Both the position numbers and the translations under genes were made by a program. Below, in pieces: positions 35,782 through 44,155 of a DNA stretch of 64,000 nucleotides. The notes under the pieces are model-generated. The model was not told the DNA's origin, made no database searches, and saw nothing but the letters and a program-made list of their open reading frames with translations. Location: contig CADEGF010000017.1 in assembly GCA_902826815.1 (NCBI GenBank), forward strand, positions 43,576 through 107,575, read 5' to 3'. Source of the DNA: an uncultured Mycobacteriaceae bacterium (GTDB taxonomy: Bacteria; Actinomycetota; Actinomycetes; Mycobacteriales; Mycobacteriaceae). Every line of letters starts with the position of its first letter. Positions within the stretch are counted from its first letter, which is position 1.

Positions 35782-36903
35782 CTAGCTCCCGCGGATCTCG
35801 TCGAGGCGGTTGGTAGCTTCCTCGAATCCCGTGACCAGCTCGGCGATGATGTCGGCGACCGGGCGGATCTCGTTCATCCGGCCGACGATCTGGCCGACGG
35901 GCATGGCCACCGTTGACGGATCGGTCGACTCGTTCATCCGCTGATGCGCCTCGCTGACGAGGATGTTCTGCAGCGGCATCGGCAGCGGATCCGGCGCATC
36001 GGTGGCGTCCCACGCGTCCGTCCACTTGCTCTTGAGCAGCCGCGCCGGCTTGCCCGTGTAGATGCGCCGACGCACGGTGTCCGCCGACGTCGCGGCAAGA
36101 AGCGCTTCCTGAATGGTGGAACGGCCGCTGTCCTTGCGGTGACCAAGGTCGTATTCGGCGGAGGTCAAAAACGCCGAACCCATCCACACGCCCTGCGCAC
36201 CGAGTGCCAGCGCGGCGGCGACCTGCCGGCCCGTGCCGATACCGCCTGCAGCGAGGACAGGGGCCCGACCATCAAGGGCATCAACGATTTCCGGCCACAG
36301 CACCATCGAGCCGATCTCACCGGTGTGCCCACCGGCCTCGTGGCCCTGTGCGACCACGATGTCGACGCCGTTGTCGACGTGGCGCTGTGCGTGTTTGGAG
36401 CTGCCCGCGAGCGCAGCGACCGGTACGCCCGCCTCGTGCACCTGATCGATGACATCCTTCGGCGGCGAACCGAGTGCGTTGGCGATCAACTTGATCGGGT
36501 GTTTGAGCGCCACCTCGACGTGGGAGCGGGCCACCGAGTGCAGCCAGCCGAGTACACCGGCGGAGCGTTCCTCGTCATCGGGCAGCGGCGGGACACCGAG
36601 GTCGGCGAGCGTCTTGTCGACGAAGTCGCGATGCGCCTGCGGGATCAGCTTGTTGATGTCGGCGCTTGTGCCCTCGGTCGGGACCTTGGCGGGCATGACG
36701 ACGTCGACGCCGTAGGGCAAGCCGTCGGTGTTCTCGTCCATCCAGTTGAGGACGCCATCGAGTTCGTCGGGGTCGTTGAACCGGACGCAGCCGAGCACGC
36801 CGAGGCCGCCCGCCTTGCTGACCGCGGCGGCGACCTTCTCCGAGGGGGTGAAGACAAAGATCGGATAGGTGATGCCGAAGCGGTCACAAAGCTCGGTATG
36901 CAT
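35782..36903 (-). CDS. nitronate monooxygenase / 2-nitropropane dioxygenase family
   Basis: A 373-residue FMN-dependent TIM-barrel protein. The family signature appears as VVAQGHEAGGHTGEIGSMVL, and phosphate binding in AGGIGTGRQVAAALALGAQGVWMGSAFL. Some family members in steroid clusters (such as Rv3553-type proteins) are thought to be enoyl or keto reductases rather than true nitronate enzymes. It shares one base with the end of fadD19, so it belongs to that operon and likely acts on a sterol intermediate. Confidence 0.85.
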   Translation of the reverse strand: MHTELCDRFGITYPIFVFTPSEKVAAAVSKAGGLGVLGCVRFNDPDELDGVLNWMDENTDGLPYGVDVVMPAKVPTEGTSADINKLIPQAHRDFVDKTLADLGVPPLPDDEERSAGVLGWLHSVARSHVEVALKHPIKLIANALGSPPKDVIDQVHEAGVPVAALAGSSKHAQRHVDNGVDIVVAQGHEAGGHTGEIGSMVLWPEIVDALDGRAPVLAAGGIGTGRQVAAALALGAQGVWMGSAFLTSAEYDLGHRKDSGRSTIQEALLAATSADTVRRRIYTGKPARLLKSKWTDAWDATDAPDPLPMPLQNILVSEAHQRMNESTDPSTVAMPVGQIVGRMNEIRPVADIIAELVTGFEEATNRLDEIRGS

Positions 36904-38570
36904 TACGCCTGTGCCCCAGCGTGGTTAGCGTGCACGTCGTCGGCGGGACGTTCCTCGGTGGTGTCCTTGGCCCAGCGGTAATCGGGCTTACCCGCGGGCG
37001 AGCGCTTTACCTCGTCGACCAGCCACAGGCTGCGTGGCACCTTGTAGCCTGCGATCTCGCTGCGGACGAACGCGTCGAGGTCGGCCAGCGCAGGACGGGT
37101 GCCCTCGCGCGGCTGCACCACCGCCGCGACGTGCTGACCGAAGCGCGGATCCGGCACGCCGACGACCAGTGCGTCGAACACGTCCGGGTGTCCCTTGAGC
37201 GCCGCTTCCACCTCTTCTGGGTAGATCTTCTCGCCGCCGCTGTTGATCGACACCGAGCCGCGGCCGAGCATCGTCACCGTGCCGTCGGCCTCGACCTCGG
37301 CGTAGTCGCCGGGGATCGCATAGCGAATTCCGTTGAAGGTTCGGAAGGTCTGCCGGGTTTTTTCATCGTCCTTGAAGTACCCGACCGGGATGTGGCCCCG
37401 CTTGGCGATGACGCCGCGAACCCCCGAACCGGGCACGACCTCGTTACCGTCCTCGTCGAGCACAACGGTCGTCTTGTCGATGGTGACGCGCGGACCACCG
37501 GTGTGTGACTGGCCTTTCGCGACGACGCTGGTTCCGCCGAAGCCCGTCTCCGACGAGCCGATCGAGTCGGTGATGATGCGGTTGGGCAGCAGTTCGAGGA
37601 ACTTCTCCTTGATGCTGGTGGAGAACAGCGCGGCGGTGCTGGCGAGCAGGAACAGGCTCGAGAGGTCGTACGCCTCCCCCTCGGCACCGGGTTCCTGTGA
37701 TGCGAGAAGAGCATCGAGCAGCGGCCGCGCCATCGCATCGCCGGTGAAGAACAACAGGTTTACCTTGTGCTGGTGGATCATCCGCCAGACTTCGTCGGCG
37801 TCGAATTCCGGTGTCAGCACGACGGTGTGGCCGGAGAACAGCGCCATCCACGTCGCCGACTGGGTCGCGCCGTGGATCATCGGCGGGATGGGCAGCCGGA
37901 TCATCGGTGCGTTCTCTGCGGCCGCTTTCGCGAGGTCGTACTCGTCGGCGACCGGTTCGCCGGTCGCAAAGTCGGTGCCGCCGAACAGGACCCGGTAGAT
38001 GTCCTCGTGGCGCCACATGACTCCCTTGGGGAAGCCCGTGGTGCCGCCGGTGTACAGCAGGTAGATGTCGTCGGCGCTGCGCGGGCCGAAATCGCGCTCG
38101 GGCGAACCCTGCTCGAGCGCGGAGTAGAACTCGACGCCGCCGTAGCGCTCGTAGTCGTCTTCTGTACCGTCCTCGACCACAAGGACGGTCTTCACGTTCG
38201 TCGTCTCCGGCAGCACGTTGGCAACCCGGTCGGCGTAGCGACGCTCGTGCACAAGCGCGACCATGTCGGAGTTGTCGAACAGGTACTTGAGTTCGCCCTC
38301 GACGTAGCGGAAGTTGACGTTGACCAGGATGGCGCCTGCCTTCACGATGCCGAGCATCGCGATGACGATCTCGATGCGGTTGCGGCAGTACAGGCCGACC
38401 TTGTCGTCCTTCTTGACGCCCCGGTCGATGAGGTAATGCGCGAGGCGGTTGGCCTTCTCCTCCAACTGGGCATAGGTCAGCTGCTCGTCGCCGCCGACAA
38501 GGGCGACGCGGTCAGGTACGGCGTCGATGGCGTGCTCGGCGAGGTCTGCGATGTTCAGGGCCACGAACAC
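36903..38570 (-). CDS. fadD19: steroid-26-oyl-CoA ligase FadD19
   Basis: A 555-residue adenylate-forming ligase very close to M. tuberculosis FadD19 (Rv3515c), which activates C8 cholesterol side chains. Motifs: YLLYTGGTTGFPKGVMW, SIGSSETGFGG, GRGSVSINSGGEKIYPEEVE, and RSPAGKPDYRW near the end with the catalytic Lys. I use GTG 38570, giving VFVALNIADLAEHAID, which fits the family start. The KstR box begins only 5 bases upstream, so the mRNA is probably leaderless. Confidence 0.95.
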   Translation of the reverse strand: MFVALNIADLAEHAIDAVPDRVALVGGDEQLTYAQLEEKANRLAHYLIDRGVKKDDKVGLYCRNRIEIVIAMLGIVKAGAILVNVNFRYVEGELKYLFDNSDMVALVHERRYADRVANVLPETTNVKTVLVVEDGTEDDYERYGGVEFYSALEQGSPERDFGPRSADDIYLLYTGGTTGFPKGVMWRHEDIYRVLFGGTDFATGEPVADEYDLAKAAAENAPMIRLPIPPMIHGATQSATWMALFSGHTVVLTPEFDADEVWRMIHQHKVNLLFFTGDAMARPLLDALLASQEPGAEGEAYDLSSLFLLASTAALFSTSIKEKFLELLPNRIITDSIGSSETGFGGTSVVAKGQSHTGGPRVTIDKTTVVLDEDGNEVVPGSGVRGVIAKRGHIPVGYFKDDEKTRQTFRTFNGIRYAIPGDYAEVEADGTVTMLGRGSVSINSGGEKIYPEEVEAALKGHPDVFDALVVGVPDPRFGQHVAAVVQPREGTRPALADLDAFVRSEIAGYKVPRSLWLVDEVKRSPAGKPDYRWAKDTTEERPADDVHANHAGAQA

Positions 38571-38575
38571 CAAAC

Positions 38576-38589
38576 TAGAACGTGTTACA
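38576..38589. promoter_or_regulatory. KstR box between fadD19 and echA19
   Basis: TAGAACGTGTTACA matches the consensus fully and is identical to the box before fadE26. It covers the divergent start region, 5 bases from the fadD19 GTG and 46 bases from the echA19 GTG, so one site can repress both. Confidence 0.88.
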
Positions 38590-38635
38590 TTTCGTGACAA
38601 GTCTGAGGCATCGATGCAGGAAGGCGGACGGATCC

Positions 38636-39445
38636 GTGAGCGACGGTGAAAATACTGCGAAAGCCCCCGACGCCCTCATTGAGCAGCGCGGACACACCCT
38701 GATCTTGACGCTCAACCGTCCAGAGGCACGCAACGCGCTTTCCACCGAGATGCTCTCGATCATGGTCGACGCCTGGGACCGCGTCGACAGCGATCCCGAG
38801 ATCAGGAGCTGCATCCTGACCGGGGCGGGCGGCTATTTCTGCGCGGGCATGGACCTCAAGGCGGCGACGGCCAAGCCGCCGGGCGACTCGTTCGCCGACG
38901 GCAGCTACGACCCGTCGCGCATCGACGCCCTGCTGAAGGGGCGCAGGCTGACCAAGCCGCTCATCGCGGCCGTCGAAGGGCCCGCGATCGCCGGTGGCAC
39001 CGAGATCCTGCAGGGCACCGATATCCGCGTCGCAGGCGAGAGTGCCAAGTTCGGCATCTCGGAGGCCAAGTGGAGCCTTTATCCGATGGGCGGCTCGGCC
39101 GTGCGGTTGGTCCGGCAGATCCCCTATACGGTCGCATGCGATCTGCTGCTGACCGGCCGCCACATCACCGCGGCCGAGGCCAAGGACATGGGCCTTGTCG
39201 GATATGTGGTGCCCGACGGCACGGCGCTGGAGAAGGCGCTGGAGATCGCCGAGGTCATCAACAACAACGGCCCGCTCGCGGTGCAGGCGATCCTGAAGAC
39301 GATCCACGAGACCGAGGGCCTGCACGAGAACGACGCCTTCAAGCTGGACACCAAGACCGGCATCGCGGTGTTCCTGTCCGACGACGCCAAGGAAGGCCCG
39401 AGGGCGTTCAAGGAGAAGCGCGCCCCCAACTTCCAGATGAAGTGA
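38636..39445 (+). CDS. echA19: steroid enoyl-CoA hydratase EchA19
   Basis: A 269-residue crotonase very similar to M. tuberculosis EchA19 (Rv3516), which hydrates unsaturated steroid side-chain CoA esters. Motifs: [20 protein letters not shown] and [20 protein letters not shown] with the oxyanion-hole residues; the C-terminus [18 protein letters not shown] is typical. GTG 38636 is chosen, with AGGAAGG 11 bases upstream; the earlier start at 38582 falls inside the KstR box. In M. tuberculosis cyp142 follows shortly; here it is about 22 kb away. Confidence 0.95.
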   Translation: MSDGENTAKAPDALIEQRGHTLILTLNRPEARNALSTEMLSIMVDAWDRVDSDPEIRSCILTGAGGYFCAGMDLKAATAKPPGDSFADGSYDPSRIDALLKGRRLTKPLIAAVEGPAIAGGTEILQGTDIRVAGESAKFGISEAKWSLYPMGGSAVRLVRQIPYTVACDLLLTGRHITAAEAKDMGLVGYVVPDGTALEKALEIAEVINNNGPLAVQAILKTIHETEGLHENDAFKLDTKTGIAVFLSDDAKEGPRAFKEKRAPNFQMK

Positions 39446-39457
39446 CTGTCCGCTTCT

Positions 39458-39835
39458 TCAGGACAGGACCGTGACGGCGGTGATCAGGTAGCCCACCGTC
39501 AGCATGACGAACCCGGCGCGGTCGAGCCAGTTCAACGGCCGGCAGTCGGCGAGCGACGCGTTCCACGCCAGCGGGAAGAACAACAGCGGGGCGATCCAGG
39601 ATCCGACGATGATGAGGACGGTCGCCACGGCCGGCAGGTGCAGATCCGCAGCGCCGAGCGCGACCAGGATGGCGCCCATGATGAGAAGGTCCAGATGACC
39701 CTGCCGGATGCGCCGGGTGTCGGTCATCCGCAGCCGGGTTCGCCAGCGATCGGAGCCGGCCGCCACCATGAGCCAGCCGGTCAGCACGCCAGCCGTTAGC
39801 TCGAGAGCCCCCGCGGTGACAAGCGCATTCATCAA
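39458..39835 (-). CDS. small integral membrane protein of unknown function
   Basis: A 125-residue protein with about four hydrophobic helices (ALELTAGVLTGWLMVAA, HLDLLIMGAILVALGAADL, VATVLIIVGSWIAPLLFFPLAW, AGFVMLTVGYLITAVTVL). Its ATG overlaps the stop of the upstream APC permease by 4 bases, so it is made with that transporter. I do not recognise the family. It may be an accessory subunit of the permease. First gene after the break in the sterol region. Confidence 0.6.
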   Translation of the reverse strand: MMNALVTAGALELTAGVLTGWLMVAAGSDRWRTRLRMTDTRRIRQGHLDLLIMGAILVALGAADLHLPAVATVLIIVGSWIAPLLFFPLAWNASLADCRPLNWLDRAGFVMLTVGYLITAVTVLS

Positions 39836-41292
39836 CCCACGCTCGTTGGCTCATCCGGCCGAACCGTGGCGAGTTGCTGGTAGATCGTGGGCCGGCGGGC
39901 ACGCAGGATGCGAGCGACGATCAGCCCGACGACGAACGTCAGGGGAAGCACCAGGATCAGCGCCGCATTGGCGGCGGCTCCGGCCCCGGTGAGCAGGTCG
40001 TAGTTGAAGACGATGAGGATCAGCGTGCCGGTCAGGGCAACGGTGGCGATTGCCGGGGCGATGAGCCGAGTGAAGACACCGTCGCCGTGGGGATCTCGCC
40101 GGAAGAAGGCCACCACCGCGGCCGAGCACAGGGCCTGCAAGCCGATGATGCCGGGGATGCCGATCGCGTTGAGCCAGATGAACGTGTGGGTGTAGGGATC
40201 GGCGCCGGCAAGGGCGAAGGCGATGACGATGACGGCAGCTACCGCGGACACGGCGAGGCTGGCTGCGCCGGGCGAGCCGGACGGTGAGCGGCGGCCGAGC
40301 CAGGACGGCAGCGCCTGCTCGTTGGCCAGGGCCGACAGGTAGCGCGCGCTGGCGTTGTGGAAGGCCAGCGCGGCGGCCAGTGCGCTGGTGACGATCAGCA
40401 CGTGCATGACGTTGGCGACGGGTGCACCCACCCACTGCTCGGTCGCGGTGAAGAACATGCCTGTCGGGTCCTCGGTCGCCACCACCACAGCCCGCTCCGG
40501 GCCGTACGCCATGATCGCCGCCCACAGCACGACGGTGTAGAACAGCGCTAGGAAGCCGACGGCGATGTAAGTCGCCTGCGGCACTGTGCGTTTCGGATCC
40601 TTGGCCTCCTCGCTGTAGATCGCGGTCGACTCGAATCCGAGGAAGGCTCCGAACGCCAGCACGAAAAGCGCGCCGACACCGGCACCGAACACGTTGCCCG
40701 GGTTGAAACTACCGAAGCTGAGCCCCTCGGCACCGCCCTGAACGATGATCGGCACCGCGAAGACCACCAGCACCAGAACCTCCAGACCCAGTAGTACGCC
40801 GAGGACTTTGGCGCTGAGGGTGATGTTCAGGTAGCCGAGGACACCGACAGCAAGCCAGCCGGCGATCGCCCAGATCTGCCACGGAATGTCCAAACCGGTC
40901 AGTGACAAGGCGGTGTCGTGGGCGAACACGCCGATGGCCGGGACGAAGCTGACGGCGATGAGGACATAGGACAACACCGCGACGAAGGCCGCGCCCAATC
41001 CGACGGTGCGGCCCAATCCACGGGATATGTATGCGTAGAACGCGCCTGGGTTCTCGACGTGGCGGCTCATTGCCGTGAATCCGACGGCGAACACTGCCAT
41101 CACGATTCCACCCAACAGATAGCCGCCGGGGGCGCCGACACCACCGAACATCACGGCCAGCGGTGCGACACCGGACATCACCGCGAGTGGCGCCGCCGCG
41201 GCGACGACGAAGAACACCAGTCCCCACACTCCGATGGACCGGCGCGGAGTCGAACGTCCCTCTGTGGAAACAGATTTGGTACGGTCGGTCAT
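39832..41292 (-). CDS. APC-superfamily amino acid/amine permease
   Basis: A 486-residue transporter with about 12 membrane helices. The first helices read GLVFFVVAAAAPLAVMSGVAPLAV, and GFESTAIYSEEAKDPKRTVP is the APC signature loop between helices 6 and 7. Substrates of the superfamily are amino acids, polyamines or other amines taken up with cations. It overlaps the upstream amidohydrolase by 4 bases and the downstream small membrane gene by 4. The divergent LacI gene likely controls the three. Confidence 0.88.
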   Translation of the reverse strand: MTDRTKSVSTEGRSTPRRSIGVWGLVFFVVAAAAPLAVMSGVAPLAVMFGGVGAPGGYLLGGIVMAVFAVGFTAMSRHVENPGAFYAYISRGLGRTVGLGAAFVAVLSYVLIAVSFVPAIGVFAHDTALSLTGLDIPWQIWAIAGWLAVGVLGYLNITLSAKVLGVLLGLEVLVLVVFAVPIIVQGGAEGLSFGSFNPGNVFGAGVGALFVLAFGAFLGFESTAIYSEEAKDPKRTVPQATYIAVGFLALFYTVVLWAAIMAYGPERAVVVATEDPTGMFFTATEQWVGAPVANVMHVLIVTSALAAALAFHNASARYLSALANEQALPSWLGRRSPSGSPGAASLAVSAVAAVIVIAFALAGADPYTHTFIWLNAIGIPGIIGLQALCSAAVVAFFRRDPHGDGVFTRLIAPAIATVALTGTLILIVFNYDLLTGAGAAANAALILVLPLTFVVGLIVARILRARRPTIYQQLATVRPDEPTSVG

Positions 41293-42950
41293 CGGATATC
41301 CTCTCGGTGAACGATCTCGCCGTCGACGACGGTGAGTGGAATCGGTAGGTCGATCAGATCGTCGGGATCCACCCGAACCGGATCCTCGGCGAATGCCGTC
41401 AGGTCGGCCCTGGCACCGACCCGGATGCGGCCGCGATCGGTGTCGCCGAGCGCGTCGGCTGCCCAGGCGGTGTAGCCGAGCAGCGCCTGCTCACCCGAGA
41501 GTCGTTGCTCCGGCTCGAAGACATGCCCGTCGCGATCGCCGGGACGACGACGAAGCCGCGCCCACGCCATCCCGTACCTCGGATCACCATCGGCGACGGG
41601 CCAGTCCGAGCCGAGGCACACCGGCGCTCCCGCAGCCAACACGTCGGCGACCCGGAAGGCCTTCGCGGCGCGGCGGCGTCCGAGTCGCCGGGCGAAGGAG
41701 TCGCTGTGGTCGGCTTGTCGCCACTGCATGTGTAGGGGCTGCATCGACGCGGTGATCTGCAGGTCGGCCAGCCGTTTCACGTCGTCGTCCTCGAGCAGTT
41801 CCAGATGCTCCAGCCGGTGGCGCACGGTGCCGCCACCCGCGTCGCGGTAGCAGTCCAGGACGAACGAGACGGCCTGGTCACCGACCGCGTGGATCGCGAG
41901 TTGTATTCCGGCCGCGGTGTATTGGGCGATCACGTCCCGAAGGCGTTCGGGGTCTGGCCAGAATGGATGAGATCCGCATCCGCAGGTGTCGGGCTCGCGC
42001 AGCCATGCGGTCCCGGTGTCGATCACTCCGTCGCTGAAGATCTTGATCAGCCCTGAGCGCCAGCGAAGGCCGCTGCGCGCGGCGAGCTTGACGAACTCGG
42101 CGATTCCCGCGTCGTCTCGGTCGGGGTGATGCCACAGGGCGGTGACGAGACGCACTGACAGCCGATCCGCATCGTCGAGCGCGGCGTAGGTGTCGAGGTC
42201 GGCGGCACTGGCGTCCATGACCACACCACCGGTCACACCGCACCGGTTGAGCCTGCCAAGGACCTCGGCCAGCCGATCCAGGACGGCCGTCGTATCCGTC
42301 TCGGCCTGCGCCGTGGTCAGCGGTTGGTACGCCGAGGGTTCCTTCATTTCGCCGGTCGGCCGACCCGCGTCGTCGACGACGACGGTCGCACCGTCGGGGA
42401 AGGTCTCGCGGCCGGTCAGGTTGCTCTCACGTATCGCCGCGCTCGAGACCAGCGCGGTGTGCAGGTCGTAGAAGACCCCGATGAAGGGCCGGCCGTTGAC
42501 CGCGTCGTCGATCAGCTCGGCGTGTATGCCGGTTTGCGAGAAGGCGGCGTAGTCGAGGTTCCAGGCGCGGACCCACCGGCCGGCAGGCGTCCTCGCGGCC
42601 TCGGCGCTCAGTGCCGCACGAGCCTGTTCGAGGGTGGTGTGCCCGGCCAGGTCCGCACCCCGGGACAGCTCGGCGCCCCAGGCCGGGTGGAGGTGGGAGT
42701 CGATCAGACCAGGAGTCAGGGCCGCGCCGCGCAGATCGAGGGGTTCGGCTCCGGCGGGGGCGGCGGCCAGCACCTCGGCGTTGGTGCCGACGACGGTGAT
42801 CCTGCCGTCGACCCAACTGACTGCCTCGGCTCTCGGCCGGCCGACGTCCAGAGTGCGGATATCGGCGTTAAGGATCAACCCCGAACCAGATGTGATTGGC
42901 AGCACATGCTCCACGCCGAGAAATCGTAGGCCCAAATCGATTTGTGTCAA
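41289..42950 (-). CDS. YtcJ-like metal-dependent amidohydrolase
   Basis: A 553-residue amidohydrolase of the YtcJ/exoenzyme regulatory protein type. The metal-site HxH occurs in LIDSHLHPAWGAE, further ligands in LAIHAVGDQAV, and the catalytic Asp in CLGSDWPVADG. It starts at 42950 or at a GTG about 14 residues later. It is the first gene of a three-gene operon with an APC permease, so it probably hydrolyses an imported amide, carbamate or N-acyl compound. A palindrome (42933-42944) lies at its start, facing the LacI gene. Confidence 0.85.
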   Translation of the reverse strand: MTQIDLGLRFLGVEHVLPITSGSGLILNADIRTLDVGRPRAEAVSWVDGRITVVGTNAEVLAAAPAGAEPLDLRGAALTPGLIDSHLHPAWGAELSRGADLAGHTTLEQARAALSAEAARTPAGRWVRAWNLDYAAFSQTGIHAELIDDAVNGRPFIGVFYDLHTALVSSAAIRESNLTGRETFPDGATVVVDDAGRPTGEMKEPSAYQPLTTAQAETDTTAVLDRLAEVLGRLNRCGVTGGVVMDASAADLDTYAALDDADRLSVRLVTALWHHPDRDDAGIAEFVKLAARSGLRWRSGLIKIFSDGVIDTGTAWLREPDTCGCGSHPFWPDPERLRDVIAQYTAAGIQLAIHAVGDQAVSFVLDCYRDAGGGTVRHRLEHLELLEDDDVKRLADLQITASMQPLHMQWRQADHSDSFARRLGRRRAAKAFRVADVLAAGAPVCLGSDWPVADGDPRYGMAWARLRRRPGDRDGHVFEPEQRLSGEQALLGYTAWAADALGDTDRGRIRVGARADLTAFAEDPVRVDPDDLIDLPIPLTVVDGEIVHREDIR

Positions 42951-42967
42951 GCCCGTAACGATTTGGG
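42931..42967. promoter_or_regulatory. LacI-type operator region between amidohydrolase and lacI-like genes
   Basis: CAAATCGATTTG (42933-42944) is a 12-base perfect palindrome with a central CG, as in many LacI/GalR operators. CCCAAATCG (42931-42939) is repeated inverted as CGATTTGGG (42959-42967), so a second half site exists closer to the regulator gene. The first palindrome touches the 5' end of the amidohydrolase ORF, which supports a later start for that gene. Confidence 0.6.
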
Positions 42968-43016
42968 TCGTTCATTCAACGCAGTCCGGAGAGATCCAGC
43001 GGAGTAAAGTGAGCCC

Positions 43017-44039
43017 GTGGCGCGCGCCCGAGTGACCATCCACGATGTGGCCGATGCCGTCGGCGTCTCGGCAACCACGGTCTCTCACGCGCTGAACGGC
43101 AAGGGCGAGGTCAGCCCGGTAACCGTCGAACGTGTGCGGGCCGCGGCGCATCGGCTCGGCTACCGACCCAGCGCGACAGCTCGCGCCCTGCGGCGAGGCC
43201 GGAACGGCTCGTTGGTCCTGATCCTGCCGCGCGAGGACGGCCGAGAGGTTGCCCGTCAAATCGTGGCGCTCGATTACTACATGGCCATCGCCGCCACCGC
43301 GGCGTCGGCGGCCTTCGAACACCAGCGGGCGCTTGTCCTACCGCCGGAGCTCACCACCGCCGAAGACTGGGAGTCGATCGATCCCGAGGGGGTGCTCCTG
43401 TGCGATCCGATCGCGTCCGATCCTCAAATCGAACTCCTGGAGAGCATCGGGATTCCCGTCGTGTCGATCGAGCGCGACGCGGGTAGGCCCGATCGGGTCG
43501 ACTTCGTATCCGGCGACAACACCGCCAACACCCGACTGGTGCTCGAGCACCTTCGGTCTCAGGGCGCTCGACGCATCGCCCTGCTCACGACAGCCTGGAC
43601 CCGCGCCTGGTCGATCGATATCGATGACGCGTACTCGGCGTGGTGCACGGAAACGGGGTTCGCGGACCTGCGAGTCCGGGTGCCGGTGCAGTTCGACCAT
43701 CGAGCCGCGTACCAGGCAGCCTGCCAGTTGTTCGACGGTGCCGAGCCGCCGGACGCGATTTATGCGCCGGCCGAGGGGTACACCAGCGGCGTGGTGGCCG
43801 CCTGCCGCGATCGGGGGTTGCGGATCCCGCAGGACGTTCTGGTGGTGGGTGGCATCGACGGGCGCGAGGCCCGTGAGAGCGAGCCGGCCGTCACGGCACT
43901 CGACTTGCACCCCGATCGGCAAGCCGAGGCTGCGGTGGAACTTCTGATCAGCCGCATCGACGGTCGCAACGTTCGGGAGCCGGTCTATGTGCCCAGCACG
44001 CTACGGGTGCGCGCGAGTTCAGCACGTCAGTCGACGTGA
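43017..44039 (+). CDS. LacI/GalR-family transcriptional regulator
   Basis: A 340-residue regulator starting at GTG 43017. The HTH and hinge helix are clear: TIHDVADAVGVSATTVSHALNGKGEVS and RAAAHRLGYRPSATARALRR. The remainder is the periplasmic-binding-protein fold with FVSGDNTANTRLVLEHL and VVGGIDGREARESEPAVTAL. LacI proteins usually sense sugars, but divergence from an amidohydrolase-APC operon suggests an amine or amide-type ligand. It probably binds the palindromes at 42931-42967 and represses both directions. Confidence 0.88.
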   Translation: MARARVTIHDVADAVGVSATTVSHALNGKGEVSPVTVERVRAAAHRLGYRPSATARALRRGRNGSLVLILPREDGREVARQIVALDYYMAIAATAASAAFEHQRALVLPPELTTAEDWESIDPEGVLLCDPIASDPQIELLESIGIPVVSIERDAGRPDRVDFVSGDNTANTRLVLEHLRSQGARRIALLTTAWTRAWSIDIDDAYSAWCTETGFADLRVRVPVQFDHRAAYQAACQLFDGAEPPDAIYAPAEGYTSGVVAACRDRGLRIPQDVLVVGGIDGREARESEPAVTALDLHPDRQAEAAVELLISRIDGRNVREPVYVPSTLRVRASSARQST

Positions 44040-44073
44040 GGTGTGCCACCGCTAGCGAGGGCAAGCACCCACT

Positions 44074-44119
44074 TGGCCGCTTTGGACATCTACGACCATT
44101 CCTCTGTCCGTTTCGGCCA
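44074..44119. promoter_or_regulatory. inverted repeat upstream of the aminotransferase operon
   Basis: TGGCCG-CTTT-GGACA (44074-44088) is mirrored by TGTCC-GTTT-CGGCCA (44105-44119), with 11 of 15 positions paired and a 16-base centre. It ends 36 bases before the aminotransferase ATG and is a candidate operator, for the PucR or GntR regulator of this block or another protein. Confidence 0.4.
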
Positions 44120-44155
44120 TCGGCCGATCCGAGTCTTTAGCCCTACGCTCGTCTC

